Made by a program: the position numbers and the translations under genes
The notes under the pieces: generated by a model
The model's database searches: none
What the model was told of the DNA's origin: nothing
Seen by the model: only the letters and a program-made list of their open reading frames with translations
Part shown: positions 19,183-27,093 of the stretch, one piece after another
Numbering within the stretch: the first letter of the stretch is position 1
Layout of the letters: each line of letters opens with the position of its first letter
DNA from: Streptomyces bungoensis
Lineage (GTDB): Bacteria > Actinomycetota > Actinomycetes > Streptomycetales > Streptomycetaceae
Assembly: GCF_001514215.1 (NCBI RefSeq)
Contig: NZ_KQ948851.1
Span: 305,434 to 369,433, forward strand
Direction: 5' to 3'
DNA: 64,000 nt

Positions 19183-19954
19183 GACGGCGGATCTCCCCAC
19201 GCAGTACCTCGGTGATCTCCAGGGACAGTTCGGCCACGGGCGCGTCCTCGATACGGCGCGGCTGCGGGATGTCGACCGTCCACTCCCGGGCGATCCGGCC
19301 CGGCCGGGAGGACAGCAGGACGACCCGCTGGGCCAGCCGCACCGCCTCGCGCACGTTGTGCGTGACGAACAGGACGGAGAGCCCGGTCTCCGCCCAGATC
19401 CGGGTCAGCTCGTCGTGCAGCACGTCCCGGGTGATGGCGTCCAGCGCCGCGAACGGCTCGTCCATCAGCAGCAGGTTGCTCTCCTGCGCCAGCGCGCGGG
19501 CCATCGCCACGCGCTGCCGCATCCCGCCCGACAGCTCGTGCACGCGCTTGCCGTACGCGCCCTTCAGCCGGACCAGTTCGAGCAGCTCCTCGGCCTTGCC
19601 GCGCCGCTCGCTCTTCGCCACGCCCCTGAGCTTCAGGGCGAGTTCTATGTTCTTGCCCGCCGTCAGCCACGGGAACAGGGCGTGCTCCTGGAACATCAGG
19701 GCGGGGCGGCCGTCCGTGGTGATGGACCCGGCCGTGGGCCGGTCCAGGCCCGCCACCAGGTTCAGCAGCGTGGACTTGCCGCAGCCGGAGGCCCCCAGCA
19801 GGGTGACGAACTCGCCCGGCGCGACATCGATGCTGATGTCGTCCAGGACCAGTTGCCGCCCGCCCGGTGCCGTGAAGGACTTGGAGACGTGCTCGAGGCG
19901 TGCCGCGTACGCCACCGCCTCGGCGGCCTTGGCGAGAGTCGTGGTCGTGGCCAT
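19169..19954 (-). CDS. ssuB: ABC transporter ATP-binding protein for sulfonates
   Basis: The 261-aa ATPase has Walker A GASGCGKST near residue 54, a Q-loop MFQEHALFPW, signature LSGGMRQRVAMARAL, Walker B LLLMDEPFAALD and switch His in LFVTHNVREA. It belongs to the nitrate/sulfonate/taurine class. The start is ATG 19954 with GGAGGTGA seven nt upstream; the longer open frame to 21127 overlaps ssuA antisense-frame sequence and is not coding. It energises uptake through the SsuC pore for the substrate delivered by SsuA. Confidence 0.92.
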   Translation of the reverse strand: MATTTTLAKAAEAVAYAARLEHVSKSFTAPGGRQLVLDDISIDVAPGEFVTLLGASGCGKSTLLNLVAGLDRPTAGSITTDGRPALMFQEHALFPWLTAGKNIELALKLRGVAKSERRGKAEELLELVRLKGAYGKRVHELSGGMRQRVAMARALAQESNLLLMDEPFAALDAITRDVLHDELTRIWAETGLSVLFVTHNVREAVRLAQRVVLLSSRPGRIAREWTVDIPQPRRIEDAPVAELSLEITEVLRGEIRRHGQH

Positions 19955-19989
19955 GGTCGTCACCTCCTGGAGAGTCGTCGGATGTCGTG

Positions 19990-21093
19990 TCAGCGGGTGC
20001 CGAGACCGGCGTCGCCGACCGTGCCGGCGCCCTGGTCCTCGAGGACCTTGTTGAGGATCGTGAGGTCGTAGATGCCCTTCAGATCCGGTTTCCGCAGGAG
20101 GCCCGCCTCGACCGCGTGCCGCGCCTCGGTGCCGAGCGTGGACGCCAGCGGGTCGTCGGTGAACGTGATCGACTTCCAGGCCGGGTCCAGGACGCCGGCC
20201 GGCAGCGCCGTGCCGGAGTCGGCCGCGAGCTGCCTGTTCGCGGCGGCCTTCGCCTGGCCCGGGTGGGCGTTGATCCACTTGTTGGTCTCGACGGAGGCCC
20301 TCAGCACGGCCTCGACCGCCTTGGGGTGCTCCTTGAGGAAGCCCTGCCGCACGACGATGTTCGTGATCACGAACTTCTTGTCCGGCCACAGCGACGACTC
20401 GTCGAGCAGGACCTTCGCGCCCTCCGCGACCAGCTTGGAGGCGGTCGGCTCCGGCACCCAGGCGCCGTCCACGGAACCGGACCCGTACGCGTCCGGGGTG
20501 ATCTTGTTGTCCATGCGGACGACCGTGACGTCGCCCTTGCCGCTCTGCGCGTCGACCTTCCAGCCCCGCCCGGCCGCCCAGTCGAGGAACGCCACGTCCT
20601 GCGTGTTGCCCAGCTGGGGTGTGGCGATCCGCTTGCCCCGGACGTCCTTCGCGGTCGTGATCCGCTTCGGGTTCACGACCAGCTTCACCCCGCCCGACGC
20701 CGAACCGCCGATGATCCTCAGGTCCGTACCGCCCGACTTGGCGTAGCCGTTGATCGCCGGGGACGGGCCGATCCAGCCGATGTCGATGGAACCCGAGTTG
20801 AGCGCCTCGATCTCGGAGGGACCGGCGTTGAAGACCGCGGGTTCCACCCTGGTCGCGCCCAGCTCCTTCTGGAAGAAGCCCTTCCGCATGCCCACCAGCG
20901 CGGTGGCGTGCGTCAGGTTCCCGAAGTAGCCGATCCGCACGGAGCCGAGGCCGTCGGTCCGCTCGGCTCCGGCGGCCACCTGGGCGGTGCCGTCGTGCCT
21001 GGCCTGGGAGCCGTAGCCGCAGGCGGCGAGGGCGAGCAGGGGCAGCGCGGCGAGGGCCGCGAGGCCGCGGCGGAGGGCGGTCGGTGCAGGCAC
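19990..21093 (-). CDS. ssuA: Substrate-binding lipoprotein for sulfonates
   Basis: The 367-aa lipoprotein has signal peptide residues 1-26 with lipobox LAAC, so it is anchored to the outer face of the membrane. The mature part shows the SsuA/NMT1 fold pattern: VRIGYFGNLTHATALVGMRKGFFQKEL, SGSIDIGWIGPSPAINGYA, VRGKRIATPQLGNTQDVAFLDWA and VPEPTASKLVAEG. It captures the organosulfur substrate and hands it to SsuBC. It is followed by ssuB after 35 nt. A gap of about 220 nt to cysN upstream holds one or two tiny ORFs. Confidence 0.88.
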   Translation of the reverse strand: MPAPTALRRGLAALAALPLLALAACGYGSQARHDGTAQVAAGAERTDGLGSVRIGYFGNLTHATALVGMRKGFFQKELGATRVEPAVFNAGPSEIEALNSGSIDIGWIGPSPAINGYAKSGGTDLRIIGGSASGGVKLVVNPKRITTAKDVRGKRIATPQLGNTQDVAFLDWAAGRGWKVDAQSGKGDVTVVRMDNKITPDAYGSGSVDGAWVPEPTASKLVAEGAKVLLDESSLWPDKKFVITNIVVRQGFLKEHPKAVEAVLRASVETNKWINAHPGQAKAAANRQLAADSGTALPAGVLDPAWKSITFTDDPLASTLGTEARHAVEAGLLRKPDLKGIYDLTILNKVLEDQGAGTVGDAGLGTR

Positions 21094-21210
21094 GGGAGGT
21101 GTTCCCCTCGTAGGGCCCGGCGGTCACGGTCTCTCAGGTCGTGGCCGGGAGATCGGCGGGTCTGCCACCACGGCGGTGGCGGGTGCGGGCGCGCGAGCGG
21201 TGCGCGTACG

Positions 21211-21315
21211 TCAGCGCACACATCGCGTCACTCCGCCCCTGCCGCTGCCGAGGTCGCCGCTGCCGACGCGGCCGCCCTCCTTCGCGAACATGGACCAGTA
21301 GTCGGTGGGGGTCAT
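21211..21315 (-). CDS. Possible 34-residue small protein after cysN
   Basis: ATG 21315 begins one base after the cysN stop, and the frame runs 34 codons (MTPTDYWSMFAKEG..., ending RCVR). A second tiny frame of 29 codons starts at ATG 21223 inside its end and stops at 21134, 40 nt before ssuA. The spacing resembles the coupled starts elsewhere in this operon. The first half looks protein-like, the second half Gly/Arg-rich. It could be a real small protein, a relay that keeps ribosomes on the mRNA, or chance. Confidence 0.35.
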   Translation of the reverse strand: MTPTDYWSMFAKEGGRVGSGDLGSGRGGVTRCVR

Positions 21316-21316
21316 G

Positions 21317-22651
21317 TCAGAAGTCCCACCCGTCGTCCCCGGCCTCGTCCTTGACCGGGTCCGGGGCGGCGAACGACTCGCCGACCATGCCCGCGGTGAG
21401 CGTGGTGCCGTCGCTGGGGTCGATCAGGATGAAGGAGCCCGTGCGGCGCGAGTCGGCGTAGGAGTCGACCGGCAGCGGCTCGGCGGTACGGATCTTCACC
21501 CGGCCGATGTCGTTGGCGACGAGCCGCCCCGGGTGCGGGTGCAGGGACAGGTCGTCGAGCGTGAGCCGGGACGGGATGTCCTTGACGATCGCCTTGACCG
21601 TGCGGGTGCCGTGCTTGAGCAGCACCCGGTGCCCGACGGTCAGCGGCGCGTCGGCGACGTGGCAGACGGTCGCCTCCACGTCCTGCGTGGTGGCCGGGGC
21701 GTCCTTGGTCGGCACGATCAGGTCCCCGCGCGAGATGTCGACGTCGTCCTCCAGCAGGACCGTCACCGACTGCGTGGTCCAGGCGACCGTGACCGGCTCG
21801 CCGAGCAGGTCGATGCCCGAGATCCGGCTCGTCCGGCCGGACGGCAGGACCGTGACCTCCTCGCCGACCCGGAAGGAACCGGCCGCGATCTGGCCCGCGT
21901 AGCCCCGGTAGTCCGGGTGCTCGGCGGTCTGCGGCCGGATCACGTACTGCACGGGCAGCCGGGCGTGGCAGTGGCTCAGGTCGTGGCTGACCGGGACCGT
22001 CTCCAGGTGCTCCAGCACGGTCGGGCCGCCGTACCAGTCCATGGTCGCGGACGGCTCCACCACGTTGTCGCCGGCGAGCGCCGAGATCGGGATGGCGGTG
22101 ACCTCGGGGACGCCCAGCTCGGTGGCGTACGCCGTGAACTCCTCGGCGATCGCGGCGAACACGGACTCCCGGTACTCGACCAGGTCCATCTTGTTGACGG
22201 CGAGCACCACGTGCGGCACGCGCAGCAGGGCGGCGATCGCCGCGTGCCGGCGGGTCTGCTCGACCACGCCGTTGCGGGCGTCGACCAGGATCACCGTCAG
22301 CTCGGCGGTGGAGGCGCCGGTGACCATGTTCCGGGTGTACTGCACGTGGCCAGGGGTGTCGGCCAGGATGAACCGGCGGCGCGGGGTGGCGAAGTAGCGG
22401 TAGGCCACGTCGATGGTGATGCCCTGCTCGCGCTCGGCGCGCAGGCCGTCGGTCAGCAGGGCGAGGTCCGGGCCGTCCTGGCCGCGGCTCGCCGACACCC
22501 GCTCCACGGCCTCCAGCTGGTCGGTGAGGACCGACTTGGAGTCGTGCAGCAGCCGCCCGACGAGAGTGGACTTGCCGTCGTCGACGGAGCCGGCGGTGGC
22601 GAACCGCAGCAGGGTGGTCTCGGGGAGCGTCTCGGTCGTGGTGGTGCTCAT
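21317..22651 (-). CDS. cysN: Sulfate adenylyltransferase GTPase subunit CysN
   Basis: The 444-aa translation-factor-like GTPase couples GTP hydrolysis to ATP sulfurylase (CysD) so that sulfate is converted to adenosine phosphosulfate. G1 is AGSVDDGKST near residue 19, G3 is DTPGHVQYTRN and G4 is NKMD, followed by beta-barrel domains II and III. The length fits CysN without a fused CysC kinase. It lies two nt below cysD in the coupled operon. Confidence 0.95.
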   Translation of the reverse strand: MSTTTTETLPETTLLRFATAGSVDDGKSTLVGRLLHDSKSVLTDQLEAVERVSASRGQDGPDLALLTDGLRAEREQGITIDVAYRYFATPRRRFILADTPGHVQYTRNMVTGASTAELTVILVDARNGVVEQTRRHAAIAALLRVPHVVLAVNKMDLVEYRESVFAAIAEEFTAYATELGVPEVTAIPISALAGDNVVEPSATMDWYGGPTVLEHLETVPVSHDLSHCHARLPVQYVIRPQTAEHPDYRGYAGQIAAGSFRVGEEVTVLPSGRTSRISGIDLLGEPVTVAWTTQSVTVLLEDDVDISRGDLIVPTKDAPATTQDVEATVCHVADAPLTVGHRVLLKHGTRTVKAIVKDIPSRLTLDDLSLHPHPGRLVANDIGRVKIRTAEPLPVDSYADSRRTGSFILIDPSDGTTLTAGMVGESFAAPDPVKDEAGDDGWDF

Positions 22652-22653
22652 CG

Positions 22654-23589
22654 TTAGAAGTACCCCTCGCGCTTGCGGTCTTCCATCGCGGCCTCGGACA
22701 GCTTGTCGTCGGCGCGGGTCGCGCCGCGCTCGGTGAGCCGGGAGGCGGCGATCTCGGCGATCACCGCTTCCAGCGTGGTGGCGTCGGAGTCGACAGCGCC
22801 GGTGCAGGACATGTCACCGACGGTGCGGTAGCGCACCAGCCGCTTCTCGACCGTCTCGCCGTCCTTCGGGCCGCCCCACTCGCCCGCCGTCAGCCACATC
22901 CCACCGCGCCGGAACACCTCGCGCTCGTGCGCGAAGTAGATCTCCGGCAGCTCGATGCCCTCGCGGTCGATGTACTGCCACACGTCCAGCTCGGTCCAGT
23001 TGGACAGCGGGAAGACCCGGACGTGCTCGCCGGGGGCGTGCCGGCCGTTGTACAGGTTCCACAGCTCCGGGCGCTGGCGGCGCGGGTCCCACTGGGAGAA
23101 CTCGTCGCGCAGCGAGAACACCCGCTCCTTGGCGCGGGCCTTCTCCTCGTCGCGCCGGCCGCCGCCGAACACCGCGTCGAACCTCTCGCTCTGGATCTTC
23201 TCCGTCAGCGGAAGGGTCTGCAGCGGGTTGCGGGTGCCGTCGGGACGCTCCTTGAGCACACCGCGGTCGATGTAGTCCTGGACGGAGGCCACGTGCAGGC
23301 GCAGCCCGTGGGCGGCGACCACACGGTCCCGGTACTCCAGCACCTCGGGGAAGTTGTGCCCGGTGTCCACGTGCAGCAGCGAGAACGGCACGGCCGCCGG
23401 AGCGAACGCCTTCAGCGCCAGGTGCAGCATGAGGATGGAGTCCTTGCCGCCGGAGAACAGGATCACCGGGTTCTCGAACTCGCCCGCCACCTCGCGGAAG
23501 ATGTGCACCGCCTCGGACTCCAGCGCGTCCAGGTGCGACAGGGCGTACGGGCTGTCCGTGCCCTCCTCGGTCTTCGCCACGGTCGTCAT
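22654..23589 (-). CDS. cysD: Sulfate adenylyltransferase subunit CysD
   Basis: The 311-aa ATP sulfurylase catalytic subunit is of the PAPS-reductase-like type. It has the PP-loop ILFSGGKDSILMLHLAL near residue 45, LHVDTGHNFPE, GGRRDEEKARAKER and the C-terminal AAMEDRKREGYF typical of CysD. It adenylates sulfate with ATP and pairs with CysN. ATG 23589 overlaps the cysC stop by four bases (ATGA), so the much longer open frame to 23775 is not used. Confidence 0.95.
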   Translation of the reverse strand: MTTVAKTEEGTDSPYALSHLDALESEAVHIFREVAGEFENPVILFSGGKDSILMLHLALKAFAPAAVPFSLLHVDTGHNFPEVLEYRDRVVAAHGLRLHVASVQDYIDRGVLKERPDGTRNPLQTLPLTEKIQSERFDAVFGGGRRDEEKARAKERVFSLRDEFSQWDPRRQRPELWNLYNGRHAPGEHVRVFPLSNWTELDVWQYIDREGIELPEIYFAHEREVFRRGGMWLTAGEWGGPKDGETVEKRLVRYRTVGDMSCTGAVDSDATTLEAVIAEIAASRLTERGATRADDKLSEAAMEDRKREGYF

Positions 23590-24122
23590 GCCAGTCCCCT
23601 CTCGCCGAGCAGGGCGTACACGGACGCCGCGGACTCCTGCACGCTCTGGTGCTGCGACTCGATCCGCAGGTCGGGCGCCTCGGGCTCCTCGTACGGGTCG
23701 TCGACCCCCGTCAGCCCCGACAGCTCGCCCGCGGCCTGCTTGGCGTACAGCCCCTTCACATCGCGTACGGAGCACACCTCGACCGGGGTGGCGACGTGGA
23801 TCTCCAGGTACGCCGTGCCGCTCGCGTCGTGCCGCTTGCGCACCGCGTCGCGGCTGTCCGCGTACGGCGCGATGACCGGGACGAGCGCCTTGACGCCGTT
23901 GCGGGCGAGCAGTTCGGCGACGAAGCCGATGCGCTGCACGTTGGTGTGCCGGTCCTCGCGGGAGAAGCCGAGGCCCGCCGAGATGAACTCGCGGATCTCG
24001 TCGCCGTCGAGCACCTCGACGCGGTGGCCCTCGGCGCGCAGCCGCCCGGCCAGTTCGTACGCGATGGTGGTCTTGCCGGCGCTCGGCAGACCCGTGAGCC
24101 AGACGGTGGCTCCGCTCGTCAC
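23586..24122 (-). CDS. cysC: Adenylylsulfate kinase CysC
   Basis: The 178-aa kinase phosphorylates APS to PAPS. The P-loop reads WLTGLPSAGKTTIA near residue 10, followed by DGDEIREFISAGLGFSREDRHTNVQRIG and GLYAKQAAGELSGLTGVDDPYE. GTG 24122 has AGGAG six nt upstream and is chosen. ATG 24152, which overlaps the cysH stop by four bases and adds ten residues, is the alternative. CysH here has the features of a direct APS reductase, so CysC may serve PAPS-dependent sulfation rather than assimilation. Confidence 0.93.
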   Translation of the reverse strand: MTSGATVWLTGLPSAGKTTIAYELAGRLRAEGHRVEVLDGDEIREFISAGLGFSREDRHTNVQRIGFVAELLARNGVKALVPVIAPYADSRDAVRKRHDASGTAYLEIHVATPVEVCSVRDVKGLYAKQAAGELSGLTGVDDPYEEPEAPDLRIESQHQSVQESAASVYALLGERGLA

Positions 24123-24148
24123 GTCATTCTCCTGAATCCGATGGTTCG

Positions 24149-24862
24149 TCATCCGTGCAGCCCGCACTCGGTCTTGGCGCGGCCCGCCCAGCGGCCGGCG
24201 CGCGCGTCCTCGCCCTCGAGGACCCGGCGGGTGCAGGGGGCGCAGCCGACGGAGGCGTAGCCGTCCGTCAGCAGCGGGTTGGTCAGCACGCCGTGTTCGG
24301 CGACGTAGGCGTCCACGTCGTCCTGGGTCCAGCGTGCGATCGGGGAGATCTTGACCTTCTGCCGCTTCTCGTCCCAGCCGACCACCGGGGTGTTCGCCCG
24401 GGTCGGGGACTCGTCGCGGCGCAGGCCGGTCGCCCACGCCCGGTAGCCCTTCAGGCCCTCCTCCAGGGGCAGCACCTTGCGCAGCCGGCAGCACAGGTCG
24501 GGGTCGCGGTCGTGCAGCTTCGGGCCGTACTCCGCGTCCTGCTCGGCGACGGTCCGGCGCGGCGTGAGGGTGATGACGTTGACGTCCATCACGGCCTCGA
24601 CGGCGTCCCGGGTGCCGATGGTCTCCGGGAAGTGGTAGCCGGTGTCGAGGAAGACCACGTCGACGCCCTTGAGCACCCGCGAGGCGAGATGGGCGACCAC
24701 CGCGTCCTCCATGGAGGAGGTGACGCAGAACGCCGTGCCGAAGGTGTCCACCGCCCACTGGAGGATCTCCAGGGCGGAGGCGTCCTCCAGGTCGCGCCCC
24801 GCCTGCTCGGCGAGCGCCCTCAACTCGTCGTTCGTGCGCTGCTGTTCCCGAGTCGTCGTCAT
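24149..24862 (-). CDS. cysH: APS reductase CysH (iron-sulfur type)
   Basis: The 237-aa enzyme reduces adenylylsulfate to sulfite with thioredoxin-type electrons. It has VTSSMEDAVVAHLA and DTGYHFPET of the PP-loop family. The cysteine pairs LCCRLRK and VGCAPCTR ligate a [4Fe-4S] cluster and mark APS rather than PAPS preference. The C-terminal KTECGLHG carries the catalytic Cys. It overlaps the 63-aa protein upstream by four bases. Confidence 0.95.
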   Translation of the reverse strand: MTTTREQQRTNDELRALAEQAGRDLEDASALEILQWAVDTFGTAFCVTSSMEDAVVAHLASRVLKGVDVVFLDTGYHFPETIGTRDAVEAVMDVNVITLTPRRTVAEQDAEYGPKLHDRDPDLCCRLRKVLPLEEGLKGYRAWATGLRRDESPTRANTPVVGWDEKRQKVKISPIARWTQDDVDAYVAEHGVLTNPLLTDGYASVGCAPCTRRVLEGEDARAGRWAGRAKTECGLHG

Positions 24863-25050
24863 GTCCGGTCGTCCCCTCCGTTGTCGGCCCGCCGCAGCCC
24901 CTGGGCGAGCAGCCCGAGGAACTTCAGCCGGAACGCGCGGTTGCAGGCCCCGCACTCCCAGGCGCCGTGACCGCCGTCCGCGGCCTCGCTGGGGCGCAGG
25001 TCCTCGTCGCCGCAGTACGGGCAGTAGAAGGGTGCCGCGCGCTCGCTCAC
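24859..25050 (-). CDS. Small zinc-ribbon protein in the sulfur operon
   Basis: The 63-aa protein begins at GTG 25050, overlapping the sir stop (GTGA), and its own stop overlaps the cysH start (ATGA). Two knuckles, CPYCG near residue 10 and CGACNR near 34, form a zinc ribbon or possibly a rubredoxin-like metal site. A basic/hydrophobic tail (RLKFLGLLAQGLRR) follows. Being locked between sulfite reductase and APS reductase suggests a helper role, such as electron transfer, metal delivery or protein contact with Sir. None of these is established. Confidence 0.85.
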   Translation of the reverse strand: MSERAAPFYCPYCGDEDLRPSEAADGGHGAWECGACNRAFRLKFLGLLAQGLRRADNGGDDRT

Positions 25051-26747
25051 GACAGGGCCTCCTCGGAGGCGCGCGAGGCCCAGGCGGCGAAGCGCTCGCC
25101 GTCCTCGCGTTCGGCCTGGAAGCGCTTGAGCACCCGCTCGACGTAGTCGGGCAGTTCCTCCGCGGTCACCTTCAGGCCGCGCACCTTGCGGCCGAAGCCC
25201 GCCTCCAGGCCGAGGGCGCCGCCCAGGTGCACCTGGTAGCCCTCGACCTGCTCGCCCCGGTCGTTGAGGACCAGCTGGCCCTTGAGACCGATGTCCGCCA
25301 CCTGGATCCGGGCGCAGGCGTTCGGGCAGCCGTTGAGGTTGATGGTGATCGGCTCGTCGAAGTCGGGCAGCCGGCGCTCGAGTTCGTCGATCAGGGTGGA
25401 GCCGCGCTGCTTGGTCTCGACGATGGCGAGCTTGCAGAACTCGATGCCGGTGCACGCCATCGTGCCGCGCCGGAAGGAGGACGGCCGGGCGGAGAGGTCC
25501 AGCGACTCCAGGCCGTCGACCAGCGAGTCGACCCGGTCCTGCGGGACGTCGAGGACGATCATCTTCTGCTCGACGGTGGTGCGGACCCGGCCGGAGCCGT
25601 GCGCCTCCGCGAGGTCGGCGATCTTCGTCAGCGTGGCGCCGTCGACGCGGCCGACGCGCGGGGCGAACCCGACGTAGAACCGGCCGTCCCGCTGCCGGTG
25701 CACACCGATGTGGTCGCGCCACTGCTGCGGCGGCTGCTCGGGGGCGGGACCGTCGACGAGCCTGCGGCCGCCCAGGTACTCGTCCTCCAGCACCCGGCGG
25801 AACTTCTCCGCGCCCCAGTCGGCGACGAGGAACTTCAGGCGGGCGCGGTTGCGCAGCCGGCGGTAGCCGTAGTCACGGAAGATCGAGATGACGCCCTCGT
25901 AGACGTCCGGGACGTCCTCCAGCGGCACCCAGGCGCCGAGCCGCACGCCCAGCTTGGGGTTGGTGGACAGCCCGCCGCCGACCCACAGGTCGAAGCCGGG
26001 CCCGTGCTCGGGGTGCCGGACGCCGACGAACGCCACGTCGTTGATCTCGTGCACCACGTCCAGCAGCGGCGAGCCCGAGATGGCCGTCTTGAACTTGCGG
26101 GGGAGGTTCGAGTACGCCGGGTTGTTCAGGACGCGGCGCTTCATCTCCTCCAGCGCGGGGGTGGGGTCGATGATCTCGTCCTCGGCGATGCCCGCGACCG
26201 GGGAGCCGACCATCACGCGCGGGGTGTCGCCGCAGGCGGTGACGGTCGACAGGCCCACGCCCTCCAGCCGCTGCCAGATCTCGGGCACGTCCTCGACCCG
26301 GATCCAGTGGTACTGGACGTTCTGCCGGTCGGTGATGTCGGCGGTGCCGCGCGCGAACTCCTGCGAGATCTCGCCGATCACCCGCAGCTGCCGCGTCGTC
26401 AGCGCCCCGCCGTCGATGCGCACCCGCAGCATGAAGTAGCGGTCGTCCAGCTCCTCCGGCTCCAGGATCGCGGTCTTGCCGCCGTCGATGCCGGGCTTGC
26501 GCTGGGTGTACAGCCCCCACCAGCGCATCCGGCCGCGCAGGTCGCTGGGGTCGATGGAGTCGAAGCCCCGCTTGGAGTAGATCGTCTCAATGCGTGTCCG
26601 CACATTGAGACCGTCGTCGTCCTTCTTGACCTGCTCGTTGCCGTTGAGCGGGGTGAAGTGGCCCGCGGCCCACTGACCCTCGCCGCGGTGACGGCTCACC
26701 TTGCGGCGGGGCGCGGAGGCAGCAGGGTTCTGCGGGGTGGCGGCCAT
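25047..26747 (-). CDS. sir: Ferredoxin-dependent sulfite reductase (nitrite/sulfite reductase family)
   Basis: The 566-aa siroheme enzyme reduces sulfite to sulfide with six electrons from ferredoxin. The paired half-repeats are present, and the cluster ligands are CTGIEFC and CPNAC near residues 400-450. VTACGDTPRVMVGSPVAG and the Lys/Arg-rich sulfite-binding residues fit the assimilatory sulfite class. Its place with cysHCDN and a siroheme chelatase supports sulfite over nitrite. ATG 26747 has AAGGACG eight nt upstream and is preferred to 26804. It is preceded by a leader peptide and alternative hairpins. Confidence 0.93.
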   Translation of the reverse strand: MAATPQNPAASAPRRKVSRHRGEGQWAAGHFTPLNGNEQVKKDDDGLNVRTRIETIYSKRGFDSIDPSDLRGRMRWWGLYTQRKPGIDGGKTAILEPEELDDRYFMLRVRIDGGALTTRQLRVIGEISQEFARGTADITDRQNVQYHWIRVEDVPEIWQRLEGVGLSTVTACGDTPRVMVGSPVAGIAEDEIIDPTPALEEMKRRVLNNPAYSNLPRKFKTAISGSPLLDVVHEINDVAFVGVRHPEHGPGFDLWVGGGLSTNPKLGVRLGAWVPLEDVPDVYEGVISIFRDYGYRRLRNRARLKFLVADWGAEKFRRVLEDEYLGGRRLVDGPAPEQPPQQWRDHIGVHRQRDGRFYVGFAPRVGRVDGATLTKIADLAEAHGSGRVRTTVEQKMIVLDVPQDRVDSLVDGLESLDLSARPSSFRRGTMACTGIEFCKLAIVETKQRGSTLIDELERRLPDFDEPITINLNGCPNACARIQVADIGLKGQLVLNDRGEQVEGYQVHLGGALGLEAGFGRKVRGLKVTAEELPDYVERVLKRFQAEREDGERFAAWASRASEEALS

Positions 26748-26787
26748 GGTTTCTACGTCCTTCGGACAGGCGACATGCGGCTCTGAA

Positions 26788-26832
26788 CTGCGCGTATCGC
26801 GCACGCGGGCAGGCGTGCGCGTCCTTGCGCAG
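26788..26832 (-). promoter_or_regulatory. Alternative hairpins between leader peptide and sir
   Basis: In the minus-strand transcript, segment A (26813-26821) can pair with segment B (26798-26806) in a 9-bp stem with a 6-nt loop. B can instead pair with a following CGCGCA (26789-26794) in a 6-bp stem. An outer CTGCGC/GCGCAG pair (26827-26832 with 26788-26793) can extend the first form. Two exclusive folds downstream of a leader peptide is the layout of an attenuator. No U-tract is seen. Confidence 0.5.
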
Positions 26833-26873
26833 CAGGAGGGGGATCAGGGGGGAGGTCGGCGGTGCTGGGGGCG

Positions 26874-26957
26874 TCAGCTCGCCGGACAGATGGCGCTGGA
26901 CATGCGGCCGAGGTCGACGTGCCGCCGACTCACCAAGGCAATTCCAGATCCAGGCAT
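26874..26957 (-). CDS. Leader peptide of the sulfur operon (27 aa)
   Basis: A short frame beginning ATG 26957 encodes MPGSGIALVSRRHVDLGRM followed by SSAICPAS. The RRHVDLGRM core and a single Cys near the end match the 'putative leader peptide' family I know from actinobacterial sulfur genes. It ends 126 nt before sir. Translation to the Cys codon (TGT) could sense cysteine or charged tRNA-Cys and set which downstream hairpin forms. No strong ribosome site is visible, so the start is somewhat uncertain. The frame is too short for routine gene calling. Confidence 0.75.
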   Translation of the reverse strand: MPGSGIALVSRRHVDLGRMSSAICPAS

Positions 26958-26995
26958 GACGGAAGCGTGTCATGGGGATCTCTGGCCAGTCCACC

Positions 26996-27017
26996 TTTGT
27001 CCGCGATCTGGACGAAA
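26996..27017. promoter_or_regulatory. Imperfect inverted repeat upstream of the sir leader
   Basis: TTTGTCC (26996-27002) and GGACGAAA (27010-27017) are near-matching arms about 40 bp upstream of the leader start, next to an AT-richer GTATTCTGCATAG patch likely to hold the promoter. It is a candidate site for a sulfur regulator; which one is unknown. Confidence 0.4.
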
Positions 27018-27093
27018 GTATTCTGCATAGTGAGACAGAGTGGCGTGGGTCACGCGAACGCGCCCACGCCATGGTCGGATTCGAGTCAGCCGG

